DNA of 64,000 bases from Macrotrachela quadricornifera (GCA_022393335.1 JAJEKB010021087.1:1768222-1832221), one strand, 5' to 3'. Positions 45,826-56,921 are shown, counted from the stretch's first letter. The notes: generated by a model from the letters alone, not told the origin. Program-made: numbers and translations.

Positions 45826-46831
45826 TATAGGGTGCCCAGAAAGTCACTAAAGTAGACAGTAGAATTCGAATATATCTACTACGACTCGACCAAAAGGGTT
45901 AATTTTTTTTACCAAGAATAGAGGCATGGTAATACTCCAATTTCATGCGAACAATTGTTAAATATTACTATGAATCTCGATTAGAGGTGTAAGCCGATGA
46001 CTTAGTCAGCGGCGGCGGCTGAAAATTTAGAATTTTTTTTGCAGCGCAGCGGCGGCTATTCAAAATCTAACAAGCAATCGGCGGCTGCGGCTCAAAAATT
46101 TCAAATTTTTTTCCACTGCCGGCGGCGACGGCTCGAAAATTTCAAATTTTTTTGACTCTTGGCGACGGCGGCTGACTTTTTTAAAAATTCTCTCTAAAAA
46201 ACGTTTTATTTTGGAGAAATTTTTGAAGGAAAAAGGGAAACCTATTATAGAAAGTGATTTTATACGAAATTAGCGTAGATAAATCCTTGAAACTGATCAA
46301 AAACGCTTGAAATATCGAAAAAAAAAAAAATTTTAATGTTTATCGCAGCGGCGGCGGCTGGATTTTTTCCGCAAAAATTGGCGGCGGCGGCGGCTAAGCC
46401 GCACGGCTTACACTTCTAATCTCGATCCCCAAATTTTACTTTTTCACGAATAGAAAGAAAAAAACAATATACTTAACAAAAGTTTCTCATTGTCCGTATT
46501 CATATGAATTTGGAGCGTGAACATGTCCATCTCCATGGTAGAAAAATCAGTTCGTTTGCACGAGCTGTAATATAAATATTCAATTTTTCCGGTATAGTGG
46601 CTTTTGTACTACTCTATATATTGTTTTTTTCGTACTTGTAAAAGACTAAAATCTGCTTGTTGAGATCAATAGTGATACTTAATAAAGATTCTCATAAACC
46701 TTGTTCGCATGGGTTTGGAATGTAGCCCTTCTTCTATCCTTGATGAAAAGATGAAACTGTTTGATCGAGTCGTAATGGATATATTCAAGTTTTTTCTATC
46801 TACTCTAGTGACTTTCTGGACACCCTATATA
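45826..46831. mobile_element. Tc1/mariner-type element (about 1.0 kb, TIR about 27 bp)
   Basis: The left end GGGTGCCCAGAAAGTCACTA (about 45829) and the right end (inverse GGGTGTCCAGAAAGTCACTA, ending about 46828) match at all but a few positions. Both sit in TATATA flanks, consistent with TA target duplication. No transposase frame survives. A hAT-type element is inserted inside at 45982-46418. Confidence 0.75.
45982..46418. mobile_element. hAT-type MITE with 8-bp target duplication and GGCGGC arrays
   Basis: The ends TAGAGGTGTAAGCCG and CGGCTTACACTTCTA are 15-bp inverted repeats with one mismatch. They are flanked by a perfect 8-bp direct duplication ATCTCGAT (45974-45981 and 46419-46426). 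The interior is built from repeated AGC GGC GGC GGC blocks separated by AATTT tracts. It is nested in the mariner-type element, so it is the younger of the two. It is non-coding. Confidence 0.9.
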
Positions 46832-47170
46832 TTTCAATATATTTATAGATTTATTATATTTTTATTATTGATATAATATGTTTTTCTTTCATGAATAATT
46901 TAGAAAAAACAAAATTTCTTTCTTGTCTCTTGTATTTGTACAATCGTATATATTCAAAATCAAGTCATTATCCAGGTAAGCATACTTTACATTGAATTAT
47001 CTCTATTTAGTTTTGTATTTATGACAAACGCATTGATAAATATTCATTTCATTATATATTTATCGATAATAATGACTAATGAGAAGAAAAAAATGTCTGC
47101 ATATCACTTTATATATGATCAAATGACTAATTTCATTCGTTCTTTGTTATATTACACATAAATAATGTAT
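46832..47170. other. intergenic AT-rich DNA
   Basis: Nothing supported. Confidence 0.35.
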
Positions 47171-47365
47171 ATGGGCAAAATCAGGTCCCCGTCACATCGC
47201 TAACGCATGGGATAGCTCTTGTGTGAACTATTCTAGAGTTATACGTGTAAGTATTGTGTAGAAGAGTTTTTGTAGTTGTTATCCTAGTTGGACAACCATA
47301 TGGAATGTGCTGCATATAGGGCTTTCAATCCGTTAGCGACGCGACGCGGTCCTGATTTTGCCCAT
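47171..47365. mobile_element. short MITE (about 195 bp) with GGGCAAAATCAGG ends
   Basis: The left end ATGGGCAAAATCAGG and the right end CCTGATTTTGCCCAT are perfect inverted repeats of 15 bp. The inner block CGCTAACG / CGTTAGCG is also inverted. TAT-type flanks fit a TA duplication. It is non-coding. Confidence 0.85.
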
Positions 47366-48019
47366 ATATAAAATATGATATTAATATGTGCACGATTCAT
47401 ATGAAATGTGCATTTTAAATAAAAAAATATAAGTTAAATCTAATTATTATTAATATAAAATATTGATATTGATTATGAAATAATTAACTAATTTAAAACA
47501 AGTTATAATATGATAAATATTTTTCAAATATATATAAAGACAGTATTCATTTTTCTAATGAAAGAGAATCTGTACAATGATTAGATAGTTTTTATTTGTT
47601 TGCTCGTTAAAGTATAAAAGAACGACACATACATTACATTGCTTATTTTTTATTTGTTTCAATCATCATTATGTTCTGACAAGTTATAGGTGAGTCGTCT
47701 GTCTGTTATTTCATTATCAACGACTGTTTCGTTAAAATCCTGAAAGACGCTGTGATCAGTAAATGAAAGAATTGTATGCTAATAGCATCCGAAAATAAAA
47801 CAAAAAACTCTAAACAGAAACAGTAGTGAAGATTAATTTTTCAATAGTAAAATCTATAAAAATTTATCGTTAGATTTTCTCAAATAGCGCAGTCCTTTCG
47901 GGACTAAAATGTGGAATTCACATATCTTTAAACAATTGAGCTCCAGCTAAATAAACATAGGAACCAATCTCTGTATTGTGTCTTTTTTTAATGGAAAGAA
48001 ATGTCTGTAATAGTGGGGT
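47366..48019. other. AT-rich flank of the LTR element
   Basis: No gene. This is the sequence outside the LTR on the 3' side of the retroelement. Confidence 0.35.
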
Positions 48020-48312
48020 TGTTAACCGGTCTGTAGAGCCAAGAGAGAGGAAGAGAGTGCGTTTGTGTGTATATCGTAGACTTTATTTTCGAACAAAAAA
48101 ATTGCGTTTAAGCAACAAAATCAAGTAAAGCTCTCTCTTCAACAGGAGGAAGAATGGTGTATATGGAAAAAAAGAGAGAAAAAATGTGATACAAGATCAC
48201 ATTTTTGGCATTACGCATCATGAATCAATAAGAAAAAGAAAAATGTGATCCTAGATCATATGCTTAATAACACGCGTACAAAAGCGTGTGATGACGTGAG
48301 TCATCGCTAACA
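48020..48312 (-). mobile_element. 3' LTR of a retrovirus-like retrotransposon
   Basis: The 293-bp unit begins TGTTAACCGG and ends GCTAACA on the plus strand, so it has the TG..CA termini of an LTR in both directions. On the minus strand it follows a polypurine tract and the pol/env-position frames, which identifies it as the 3' LTR. It contains TGTGAT(C/A)..GATCACA type inverted motifs. No partner 5' LTR lies in the window. Confidence 0.7.
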
Positions 48313-48324
48313 CCTCCCCTCTTT
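48313..48324 (-). promoter_or_regulatory. polypurine tract (plus-strand primer site of the LTR element)
   Basis: The minus strand reads AAAGAGGGGAGG immediately before the TG of the LTR. This is the position and composition expected for the polypurine primer of LTR retroelements. Confidence 0.7.
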
Positions 48325-48573
48325 GATAAAAACTAAAACGAAAAAAGAGAAGAAGAAAAGAAAAAATTTGTTCGCTTTTTTTCTTTTGTTATTGTTCAAA
48401 GGTTGTAGGGTGTTCAGGCCCGGCTTCGATTCGTAAGTTGGAGAGCAATTGAAATAATGGATGAGCTGATGTTGAAGCAGGACGATTTTATGTTGATGGA
48501 CATTGTTCGACATGTGATGTAATCATTTTTTTAAGGCAATAGTATACCGTTCAGTTTGTTGACGAGCCGCCGC

Positions 48574-49116
48574 TTATTGTTTTCTCTGTTTTTGTTGCCT
48601 TTTTTGTAATTGATGCGCACGATACCAGTTGCGTACTAGTTTACGAAATAATAAGAGAACTGTTAAAAGAAAATCTATGAGTAACAAGAAAAGTAAAATT
48701 AATCGACTTGTTTGATGTTCTTGTGTATAATATGATGCAAATGCATTATGAGTCTCAACACCACGATTACATCCTTTCATAATCTGCTGTTGGACACATT
48801 TTGTTTCACAGTGATACATTGGATGACAAATACAGAGTTTACACTCCAATTTAGGCTGACCAAAAAGAAAAGAATCAACAACCGGTACTAATTGAGTGAT
48901 GAGAAAAAGCATAAAAATAAGTAGACTTGACATTATCAGTACGATGAAGAGAACAGTTTTAATCATAAAGAGAAAGTAGCAAAGATAAATGAAGTTATGT
49001 AATGAAATATATATTGTTCGCGCACGTATATCTAGACAAGGTATATGGTATGTGAAAGACAGAAGAATACTGATATGGATAGCAGCTAAGTACCATTTGT
49101 TGTTTATTTTTACCAC
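48574..49116 (-). CDS. env-position membrane protein of the LTR element
   Basis: A 180-residue frame lies between the integrase and the polypurine tract, where retrovirus-like elements carry a third gene. It shows a long hydrophobic N-terminal region (at least two membrane segments within residues 1-75) and a Cys-rich ectodomain-like block (CKLCICHPMYHC, then CETKC and GC; about residues 90-117). A strong membrane segment follows (about 138-158), then a basic Arg/Lys/Gln-rich tail. The initiating Met is uncertain, since several in-frame Met codons lie in the hydrophobic region. No homology to a named envelope family was recognised. Bdelloid Ty3/gypsy-like elements such as Juno and Vesta are known to carry an extra gene in this place, so an env-like role is an inference from position and topology. 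Confidence 0.55.
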   Translation of the reverse strand: MVKINNKWYLAAIHISILLSFTYHIPCLDIRARTIYISLHNFIYLCYFLFMIKTVLFIVLIMSSLLIFMLFLITQLVPVVDSFLFGQPKLECKLCICHPMYHCETKCVQQQIMKGCNRGVETHNAFASYYTQEHQTSRLILLFLLLIDFLLTVLLLFRKLVRNWYRAHQLQKRQQKQRKQ

Positions 49117-49309
49117 GATGACGTCCTAATTGATAAAAGACAAATATTATATTTCTATTTTTACTATGAGTGAGTTCTGAGTAATACGGATATTAAACGT
49201 TAGAATCAGATTCGTAGGCTGGAATAATTGGACATATGTCAGAGTCGTGAAATTGTTTTACAATGTCGGTAGACCTATTGAGAACAGAATAAGTAGGATG
49301 ACGCAGTCT

Positions 49310-51046
49310 TCAATGTGATAATGAGGATCAGGTCGATGTTTATCATAACGTTTTTTATTATATTTTTGTTGTGCTATAATGTTGCGCTTAGGTTGTTGAT
49401 GATAAACTTGAAGAGTTCTCTGAAGATTTGCAAAGCAGATATTTGGTCGATCAAAGGTGTAGAACTATGGTCGAGGATCAATTGATATTTGTGGCGAACG
49501 ACCAAAGAGTAACTCAAAGGGTGAAAAGTGTGTAGTCTTGTACTTAGAAATATTGTATGCAAAGATAACAGGGTGGAGGTAGTCATCCCAATTGTTATGG
49601 TGTTTATCTTCAAGTTTAGAGATTTGAACTTTCATCAACGCATTGAAACGTTCAGTAACTGCGTTGGTTTGTGGATGATAGGCATTGCTGTATATGTAAT
49701 TGTAGCCAAAGAGATGTCACAAATCACACATAAGATGATTGTTAACCCTTTGGAGACGGAATTATTTTTCAATTGAAAAATGCTTCTGGCGTCAATTTCT
49801 TCTATCTGACTCAAAATGATTACACAAAAGCCTTATGCGATGCATCAAAATAAGAGGAGCAGTGATCATAGCGTCAGTGTATAGCACAGAAAGAAAAGAT
49901 AACATTTGAGAAGTATGTATACGGCAGGAAGAAAAAGAAAAGAAGCCGTTAGCGCAATCCGTGCAGGATTAAAATTTGAAACATGATCTAACTATCATTA
50001 ATCCTTGGACGGACGGTGGCCCATATATGAACCGCTTGTTTATTTGTTATTATAGAAATATAATAAAATAGACACAAGGACTCCGTTAGAGAGGAAAACA
50101 TCACTGCATGTATAATATAAAATTCATTTTTGGAAATGTAACTTTTGGTTTCACTGCTTTTACTCTCCTTCGACAGTTAATTACAAAGATGTACGCTGCT
50201 CGTTTTTAATTTTAAAAAGAGACAGAAGACGTCTAACCAACTTGGAAGTTCGTCTTACGTTGTATTTAATTCGGTTATTTATCAACACAGAAGTGTATTC
50301 TTCTCCCTCTTCTAAAGCCGTATCGCTTTTACTAAATAGAAGTTTGTCACATCCGACTTTCATTTTGCTCATAGGATAAAATCGAACGTATCGTAGAACA
50401 AAGTTGATTGATTTTTATAACTTTACTGAAATTTTACGTAAAAATGCTTATCGTGATCGCAATAAATAGCCGCATCACATGTGAAGTAATCCGATATTGT
50501 TAATTCCATCTTCACGCGTTATAATATGGATCAAGACCAGGCTAGCAAAGCTATTAATATCGGCATAAGTCGACCGTCCAAAAGTCGCCTGTCACGTTTG
50601 TAACGACTCGTTGATAAGATGTTTGCCACGTCTATGAGGACCAGGATGTGAGGTTCAAATTCCTACGTGTATACATTTCAACACTCTTTGTAGATCATGT
50701 ATCATAAAAGATATGTGTGGAGTGGCAGCCGAAACGATCTACTAGCTTACAGGTGATAACAACTTAATGCGGCACAAACATTTTCCTTGCCGAAAAATAG
50801 GTGGTACAACCCTTGTACCACCGTCCCAAAGAGGTTAAAATGCGTCCTCTGATCAGTAATCAGCGTAGAACAGATTCCATATTTACAAAAGATTTTTCGA
50901 TAAAGTGTCATCGCTGTTATTTCTGCTGTGTTAGCTGAGGTGGCGACAGCAGTGACATGACGCGTAAATAAATCCGTAATGACGATAATAAACTTATTGC
51001 CTCGAGGAGACTCAATAAAAGGACTGCAGAAATCCATGCAACTCAC
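49310..51046 (-). pseudogene. Ty3/gypsy-type integrase, interrupted
   Basis: The minus strand from 51046 has the start of the integrase core (MDFCSPFIES, GNKFIIVITDLFTRHV, then LITDQRTHF, covering the first two catalytic Asp). The second part, about 49735-49310, has HPQTNAVTERFNALM with the catalytic Glu, followed by WDDYLHPVIFAYN and SPFELLFGRSP. Between them is an inserted element, 49742-50838, bounded by TTAA. On either side of it the reading frame resumes at the same codon. The downstream half carries at least two stops, so it is dead. Reverse transcriptase and gag are not in the window: 5' of the integrase there is only repeat DNA. Confidence 0.85.
49742..50838. mobile_element. piggyBac-like non-autonomous element inserted at TTAA
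   Basis: It is bounded by TTAA at 49742-49745 and 50835-50838. Ends are TTAACCCTTTGGAGACGG (left) and, inverted, TTAACCTCTTTGGGACGG (right). Each end has a small hairpin just inside: TTTTTCAATTGAAAAA on the left and GTGGTACAA/TTGTACCAC on the right. It is 1097 bp and splits the gypsy integrase exactly at a TTAA, as piggyBac insertion requires. The 63-codon minus frame at 50181-50372 inside is unassigned. Sequence like the left end recurs at 15411-15612. Confidence 0.85.
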
Positions 51047-51074
51047 GGAATAGGCGATCTTTGAATAAGGGTCG

Positions 51075-52600
51075 AGCCAGGTAACGAATGATTCCTGAAA
51101 GAAATGTGTCGGGATTATCTTTTAACGATCCTCTCAAGATTAAAAAACAAGATTACCAAGGATCCTGACAGTTTTATCCTTGTTGTTGAAACCATGATTG
51201 AGTCAGGATATCAATGATTTCTGAAACAATTGTGTCGACATGAAATTGTAGAATCCTATCAGGATTTCTTTAATTAAAAAACAAAACTTTTGATCACATC
51301 CTTCAGAATCTGACTAGGTTTTCTCGAAAAAACTATCACATTTCTTCATATGATCTTTGCAGGATTTTCTAAATAGAATATAAGAGAAATGAACACGTGG
51401 AGTATCGATCTGTAGACCTTCAGTTTATATACCGATCAGCTAACCCAGCTGGATGTTTCATGTCATTCTATATCACTTCAACGTTCAATATTTTTATTTC
51501 TGGCTTTAATTTAAACTCCTATTTGAATTTTATATCCATAAAAATTATTTTTGAAAAATTCTAAAATACAATATCAATTCAAATATTTTTAAACAATGAA
51601 ATTTTATTATTTTTAAAATTTTAACTCGATTTCAATGAATATATTTAATTTTTTCTAAATTTTAGTCCTATTTAAAAATATACTAACCCTTTTTCTATCA
51701 ATACGATTTTAAGAAATCTGTTTGGAACATTTAAATTCAATTTCAGAAATATCTTTCAACTTTATTAAGTTCAAGTCATCTAAAAATACATTTGGAATAG
51801 TTTTAGTTTAATTCAATAAAAAAAATATTTACACCCTTTTTAAATTTCATTTAAAAAATATATCTGGAATTTTTTCGAACATAATACGCAGTTTTCTCGA
51901 AAACTTTTCTACTGGTGTATAGTTTTCGAAGTTCTGAAAGGATTCTGATTTGAACCTAGCAAAAAGAGATTCAACGAATCGTTCTATTTATTCTTGGTGA
52001 GTGGCGGACAGAATCCTAAAAGGTTAAGTTTTCAATAGTCTCTAAACATGAAATTGAAACGATCCTAATTAAATCCTTGTAACTTCCTATCAGTGTCCTC
52101 GCCATACTTGAACTTTTTTAAACTTTTTTAATTTTTTTTTTGAACAGTTTCTCTCAAGAATCTGTTGTTTTCCTGTCAAGATCTTCGGCTAATATGACTA
52201 CTATTCTTGACAGGATCCTGCTAGAGACATCTGGGTTAGTTCTTGACGAAAACATGATAAAAACTTGATAGAATCCTTTTTTCTAATCTTGAGAGGTTCC
52301 TTCATAGAATTTTGAAAAATCCTGATAAGATCCTGTATTCTCAACTCACATGAATATCGAAGCAAGATCTTGAAGAAATCCTGAACAGGATCCGAAGTCA
52401 CCCTGAAAAATCCTAGTAATAGAAATTGATAGGATTTGAAACAAGATCCTGAATAAAACTTGGAAAGATCCTTGAGATTCAGGATCCTGAAGGATCCGTC
52501 CAGGGTTTTTCAAGGAATGAACAGGATTGCGTCTAGGGAAAGAGCTCACTTTTTTACTAATGATAGGAAGGCATTCACAGTCCAAATCCATATGGACAAG
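51075..52600. repeat. degenerate AGGATCCTGA-type repeat region
   Basis: From about 51090-51380 and 52130-52560 the motif (C)AGGATC(C)TGA and variants (for example GATTCCTGA, AGGATTTCT) recur dozens of times. The middle (about 51480-51950) is AT-rich with repeated ATATTTTTAAAT-like blocks. No gene was seen; short frames at 52201-52591 are translations of the repeat. It replaces the expected upstream pol region of the LTR element. Confidence 0.5.
51395..51455 (-). repeat. tRNA-like (pol III box A/B) sequence, SINE-type remnant
   Basis: The minus strand contains GGTTAGCTGATCGGTA, similar to an A box, and about 30 nt later CAGATCGATACTCC, similar to a B box. The arms do not fold into a full cloverleaf, so this is called a tRNA-derived repeat or pseudo-tRNA rather than a tRNA gene. 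Confidence 0.35.
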
Positions 52601-52684
52601 GTTACTAAAAATCTTTCTTAAGTACCATGATTGATCTCAACAAAAAGATTTCACCTTTTTACAGATACGAACAATTCAATATAT

Positions 52685-53026
52685 AAAAAGCGACACAAAA
52701 GTCAGTTTACCGAAAAAATAAATTGAACATCTCCATTACACTCGAGCAATCGAGCTGATATTTTTATGAATAAGAAAAGCGTGCGTAAATTGCATGTCTA
52801 GCGAAATTGTTTGTTAAGTGTATTGTTTTATTTCCTATTTATGATTAGGTGAAATCTTTTTGTTGAGCACAGTCATGGTGCTGAAGAAAGGTTGTCACCA
52901 AACTTGTCCATATGGATCTCGAGTGTAAATAATCATCTATCTTTAGTAAAAAATTGGACCCAGTTAGTCGAACCGTAATGGAGATACCCAATTTTTTCTC
53001 GGCTAGGTTACTTATGAGCCATCCTT
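52685..53026. mobile_element. mariner-type MITE with long (about 65 bp) inverted ends
   Basis: The left half (CAGTTTACCGAAAAAATAAA, then CATCTCCATTACACTCGAGC) is matched in inverse by the right half (TCGAACCGTAATGGAGATAC, then TTTTTTCTCGGCTAGGTTAC). It is about 340 bp. The right-end sequence is shared with 28670-28860 and 46755-46831, so it is a dispersed family. Confidence 0.6.
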
Positions 53027-53059
53027 TGTTTTGACTCTTTTAAATAAATTAAAATAATA

Positions 53060-55126
53060 TCAATAGAACGTCGAAATTTTCTACATGAACTTATGCCTTC
53101 TGAGGAGTATCATCTTAAGGAATTATAATTAGATGCAAATACACTCGAGGATGTGTTAAATTCAAAAAATGTTGTCAGTAATCCTTATCGTTCAAAAAAC
53201 TCTATTGCTATACCATCAAAATTAGCGTATGTTTATATTCTTGAAAATCAAATCTAATTCATATTTTCATTCATTAGAATAAATGGTGATCCAAGAAAAA
53301 GATTTTACAAAGTTAGTTTTGGATTTGTTTTATTTACAAGCATAGCCAGCATTACTGCTATTCTCATGGTGTGTTTAACAAAATCAAAAGCAAGTATGTT
53401 CATATTGAATTTACTATCAATCATTGATATATTAATACTTCATTCAGCTAGAAAAATACTAGAAAATAAATCATATTACTTTAATTTTATTCAAGAGACG
53501 GCCATCGCGGCACTGCCATGAAGGCGATGGCGGTGACAGTTTTTCTGTGAAAGAAATCTCCGAAACTCAGGAATTTATGCACAATGTCTATGTTGATGTG
53601 TGCTGCACGATAATGCTTGACAAATCTAATTGATTAGCAGGAGCAACTCTAGTATAGACCGGTCAGTCTTGAAAATCCAAAGATTTTAAAAAATACTATC
53701 GTGGTAGCGATGCAGTAGTGGTGAGCTTCTTTAACGACGCGTCGTGGCAGTGACGCGGTAGTGACAGATTCTCAACCACGCTGAACATCTCTGTTTTATT
53801 CAAATGGATAAGAAAGTATTTACAAATAAAAATATTACATTTATGTGAAAGAATGAATATTTTTTTGTGAAAATTGAAATGAAAAGGTTTTCTTTGCTAA
53901 CATGAATGTTTTTCTGAGAACTTTCTCATATTAGTAGATAACAAATTTTTTAAGAGGAAAAACTAGAATCAGTGAAAAGCTTAAGTGATACAAATCATTC
54001 AGAATTATCAATGTAATAAATTTTTGATTAATATTCTCAAATATTTGATTTATTCTAATGATCTTTTTTAGGAAAATCATATTATGTAAATATTGAATCA
54101 GTTATGGAAGATCATTCATTTCAACTAAATTCAAATCCATGTTCTATTGCTAATGGTGATTTTAATCATGATAAATTCTTGGATATTATTGTTGTTAATT
54201 CAGGTACAAATAATATTGGAATATTTATTAATTATGGAAATGGCACATTTGCACCACAAATATCATTGACTACAGGAAAATCTTCAAGACCACTTTCAAT
54301 TGCTTTAGGTGATTTTAATAATGATACACATATAGATATTGCTGTTACCAACTATAATACTCACAATATTGGAATATTTCTTGGATATGGTAATGGTACT
54401 TTTTCAAGACAAAGAATATTTTCGACTGGTGTTTCTCGTCCGATATCATTAGCTATTGGTGATTTCAACAACGATCATCAATTAGATATTGTTATAACTA
54501 ATAATGGTACGAACAATATCGGAATACTTTTTGGATACGGTAATGGATCATTTGGAGATCAAATAACTTATTCAACAGGTTATAATTCTCTTCCTATTTA
54601 TGTCACCATTGCTGATTTTAATAATGATCACAATCTCGACATTGTTGTAGTCAATTATGGAACCGATAATATTGGACTATTTCTTGGATATGGAAATGGA
54701 AGTTTCATAAAACAAACAATCTATTCAACTGGTCCACAATCAAATCCATATTCAGTTGCTATTAGTGATTGTAATAATGATGGACATTTAGATATTGCTG
54801 TAGCTAATTCAGGTACCAACAATATCGGTATTTTTCTTGGCTATGGAAATGGCACTTTTCAATCACAAATAACACATTTAATATCCTCTAAATCAAATCC
54901 ACATTCGATTATTATTGGTGATTTCAATCTTGATAATCAAATGGATATTGTCGTTTCGAATTATGATGCAAATAATATAAATATACTTATTGGTTATCAT
55001 AATGGCACTTTTTCAATCCCCACAACACATTCAACTGGTATTGATTCTAAACCAAGGGGGAAACAGCTAAAATCAGATTTTTTTGATTTTTTTGATTTTT
55101 CTGATTTTTCTGATTTGTTTTTCTGA
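53060..55126 (+). pseudogene. membrane-anchored FG-GAP (VCBS) repeat protein, broken at both ends
   Basis: Exons inferred: about 53060-53226, 53278-53393, 54072-55052. Exon 1 (NPYRSKNSIAIPSK) has an in-frame TAA at 53126-53128 and no good start. Exon 2 encodes a basic stretch then a membrane helix (VLFTSIASITAILMVCL), suggesting a type II membrane protein. Exon 3 encodes six FG-GAP repeats of about 51 residues, each with a calcium-loop-like DFNxDxxLDI motif and NIGIFLGYGNGTF, plus the first residues of a seventh. At 55053 the frame runs into the end of a transposable element, and the remaining 24 or so codons (KSDFFDFFDF...) are element sequence. A 299-bp hAT-like insertion lies in intron 2. 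A transcript might still be made, but the protein is truncated. Confidence 0.8.
53495..53793. mobile_element. hAT-like MITE with 10-bp flanking repeat and GCGGTAGTGAC arrays
   Basis: It starts GAGACGGCCATCGCGGC and ends CACGCTGAACATCTCTG, weakly inverted. It is flanked by TTTTATTCAA on both sides (53485-53494 and 53794-53803), so the duplication is 8-10 bp. The interior is GC-rich with repeated GCGATGGCGGTGACAG and GACGCGGTAGTGACAG-like units. It is inserted in intron 2 of the FG-GAP gene, in a tract resembling a duplicate of the start of exon 3. Confidence 0.65.
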
Positions 55127-56214
55127 GGTTTTTGATTTTTTCTCTGACTTCTTTTTAGCTTTTATTTATTTTATTTTCGGGTCTTTCAAGCTTTGCTGTT
55201 AAAGTTCTTTTGAAAGTCGCATATTTTAACAAGATTCAACTGTGTACACAAGCTCAGTTTCAGATTTATTAAACGTTCAGGCTCATTTTCCCCCACTTTC
55301 TCGCGTGGGATAGGTTACGTGGACATCAGGAAAATGAGTTACTGCTATTATGAGCCTAAAATTTTGCGAATGAACACTCTTTATAAGAAGATGTTCTGAA
55401 TCATATTAGGTATAAATATAGTTTTCTTTTCATTGTTTTCCTAGAATTCTGGAGTTTGACTAAAAACGGGCTAAGTAAGTCACGATATTTTTCGCCTTCA
55501 GAATTCCTTGCTTCTGCAATGCCGGTTTTAATACAAAAAATGAAACAATACAATTTACTGAAGCTTCATATTTCTTTTTTGAAAAAGAAAAAAAAACACA
55601 ATATCATTTTTTCATCACACGTCTTGAGCGATCCGAGAACAGTGATGATTTATCATGCAATAACAGCCGACTTACTGTTTGTTTATGCAAGAATTTTGTT
55701 TGCTCATTTACTGTAACTTTAAAATATAATTGAACAAGAGAACGTTTAACGTAGTCGTAAATGCCCATACCATGATATAAGCAGTTACTAACGTTCGACA
55801 AACATTTTGATTTAGGCATATCTTGGTCGTTGTCAGCAGCATCTGCGCGAGCGGGGAATGCAGGGGGGGGGGGGTGTACACCGCTTCAAAGAATGGAATT
55901 TTCTCGTTTTTTTTTAAGCAACGAGAGCATATCTGCAACGAATTTTGTTCAAAATACTCTCTTACAACCGCCTACTCCCTCCAAAATTGTGACACTCTTT
56001 CAAAACCCGTTACACCTTTCCCCAATCTTGGATCCTTCGCACGGGCTCTTACTAGCTTATCAGCTGCAATACATACTCTAAATGAAGAGTTTCTCGCATT
56101 CAAGTACATATCTATTGAAAGATGTGTATTAAATACATATGTTTCGACTATCCAAAACGTTTATAATTGTTAAAAATTCAAACTTCATTTACTAGCGAAC
56201 TATTAAAGATTTAC

Positions 56215-56921
56215 ATCCACATTTTTAGCTGGTAGGTTTTGTGAACTAGTTTCAAGGTTGATTTAACACCACAGACACATCGAATAAAAGTCGTATCAGG
56301 ATTGACAGCAACATTAACATCATAATCTTCCCCTTGGACAAGACTAAAATTTGTATTAAAAAGTTCCTTCATGTTCTTTTCAATCCATTCATTTATAGTT
56401 AAAGCAATTCGTTTACTATGACGATCAATGGACGTAGTAACTTCGACTGAGGTGTTATTAGATTACGAAGATACGGAAAGTGAAGATACTGAAGATGAAT
56501 TGGATATTACTGTCCTATTGTTGGTATCAATTGTATTAGTTGTAGAGCAAGTCGAAGAACCATGAAAACTTCTACTTTGTCTCACCGTTCGAGTAATTTC
56601 GTCTCTTTTCTTTGTCAAAAGCTTAGTTAAATAGGAAAATCAACTATTAATATCAGGAAGAACGATATAACTGTAATCATCAAGTTTAAGAGAAAGAAAT
56701 TCTTTGTAAGGAATAAAAGCAGCTAAAACTAGTTTAAAAATACTGAGGACATTGCAGCAGCTCAAATAAACATCTGCATTGCTGATTTCTTCAAAAGCAA
56801 GCAAGTTTGCTTGTTTCTGTCTAATGTATTTTCTAATGAAATCATAAAACTGCTTATCTCGATAATGAAAAATAACATCCGGTAGATCACTTGTAATAAC
56901 AAAGGATTTTTTTGACATCAA
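56215..56921 (-). pseudogene. element-encoded protein, unknown family, with a CxCG motif
   Basis: One minus-strand frame continues from 56921 to about 56215 with only two stops (TGA at about 56640, TAA at about 56465). It reads SDLPDVIFHYRDKQFYDFIR at the start, a Ser/Thr-rich middle (STCSTTNTIDTNNRTV), then NEWIEKNMKELFNTNFSLV and FIRCVCGVKSTLKL. The Cys-x-Cys-Gly near the end looks like half of a zinc-binding site. It lies inside the 2.9 kb TIR element on the strand facing the right end, so it is probably the element's own gene. No known transposase motif was recognised. Confidence 0.5.

Noticed and set aside
50645..50700. Possible tRNA gene (GGTTCAAATTCC)
   Set aside because: A B-box-like motif is present, but no T-stem or acceptor stem pairs. 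It is shared with 25130-25260, so it is treated as a dispersed repeat.
55858..55876. G-run with two overlapping plus frames
   Set aside because: The long homopolymer makes frames unreliable, and the peptides have no recognisable features.
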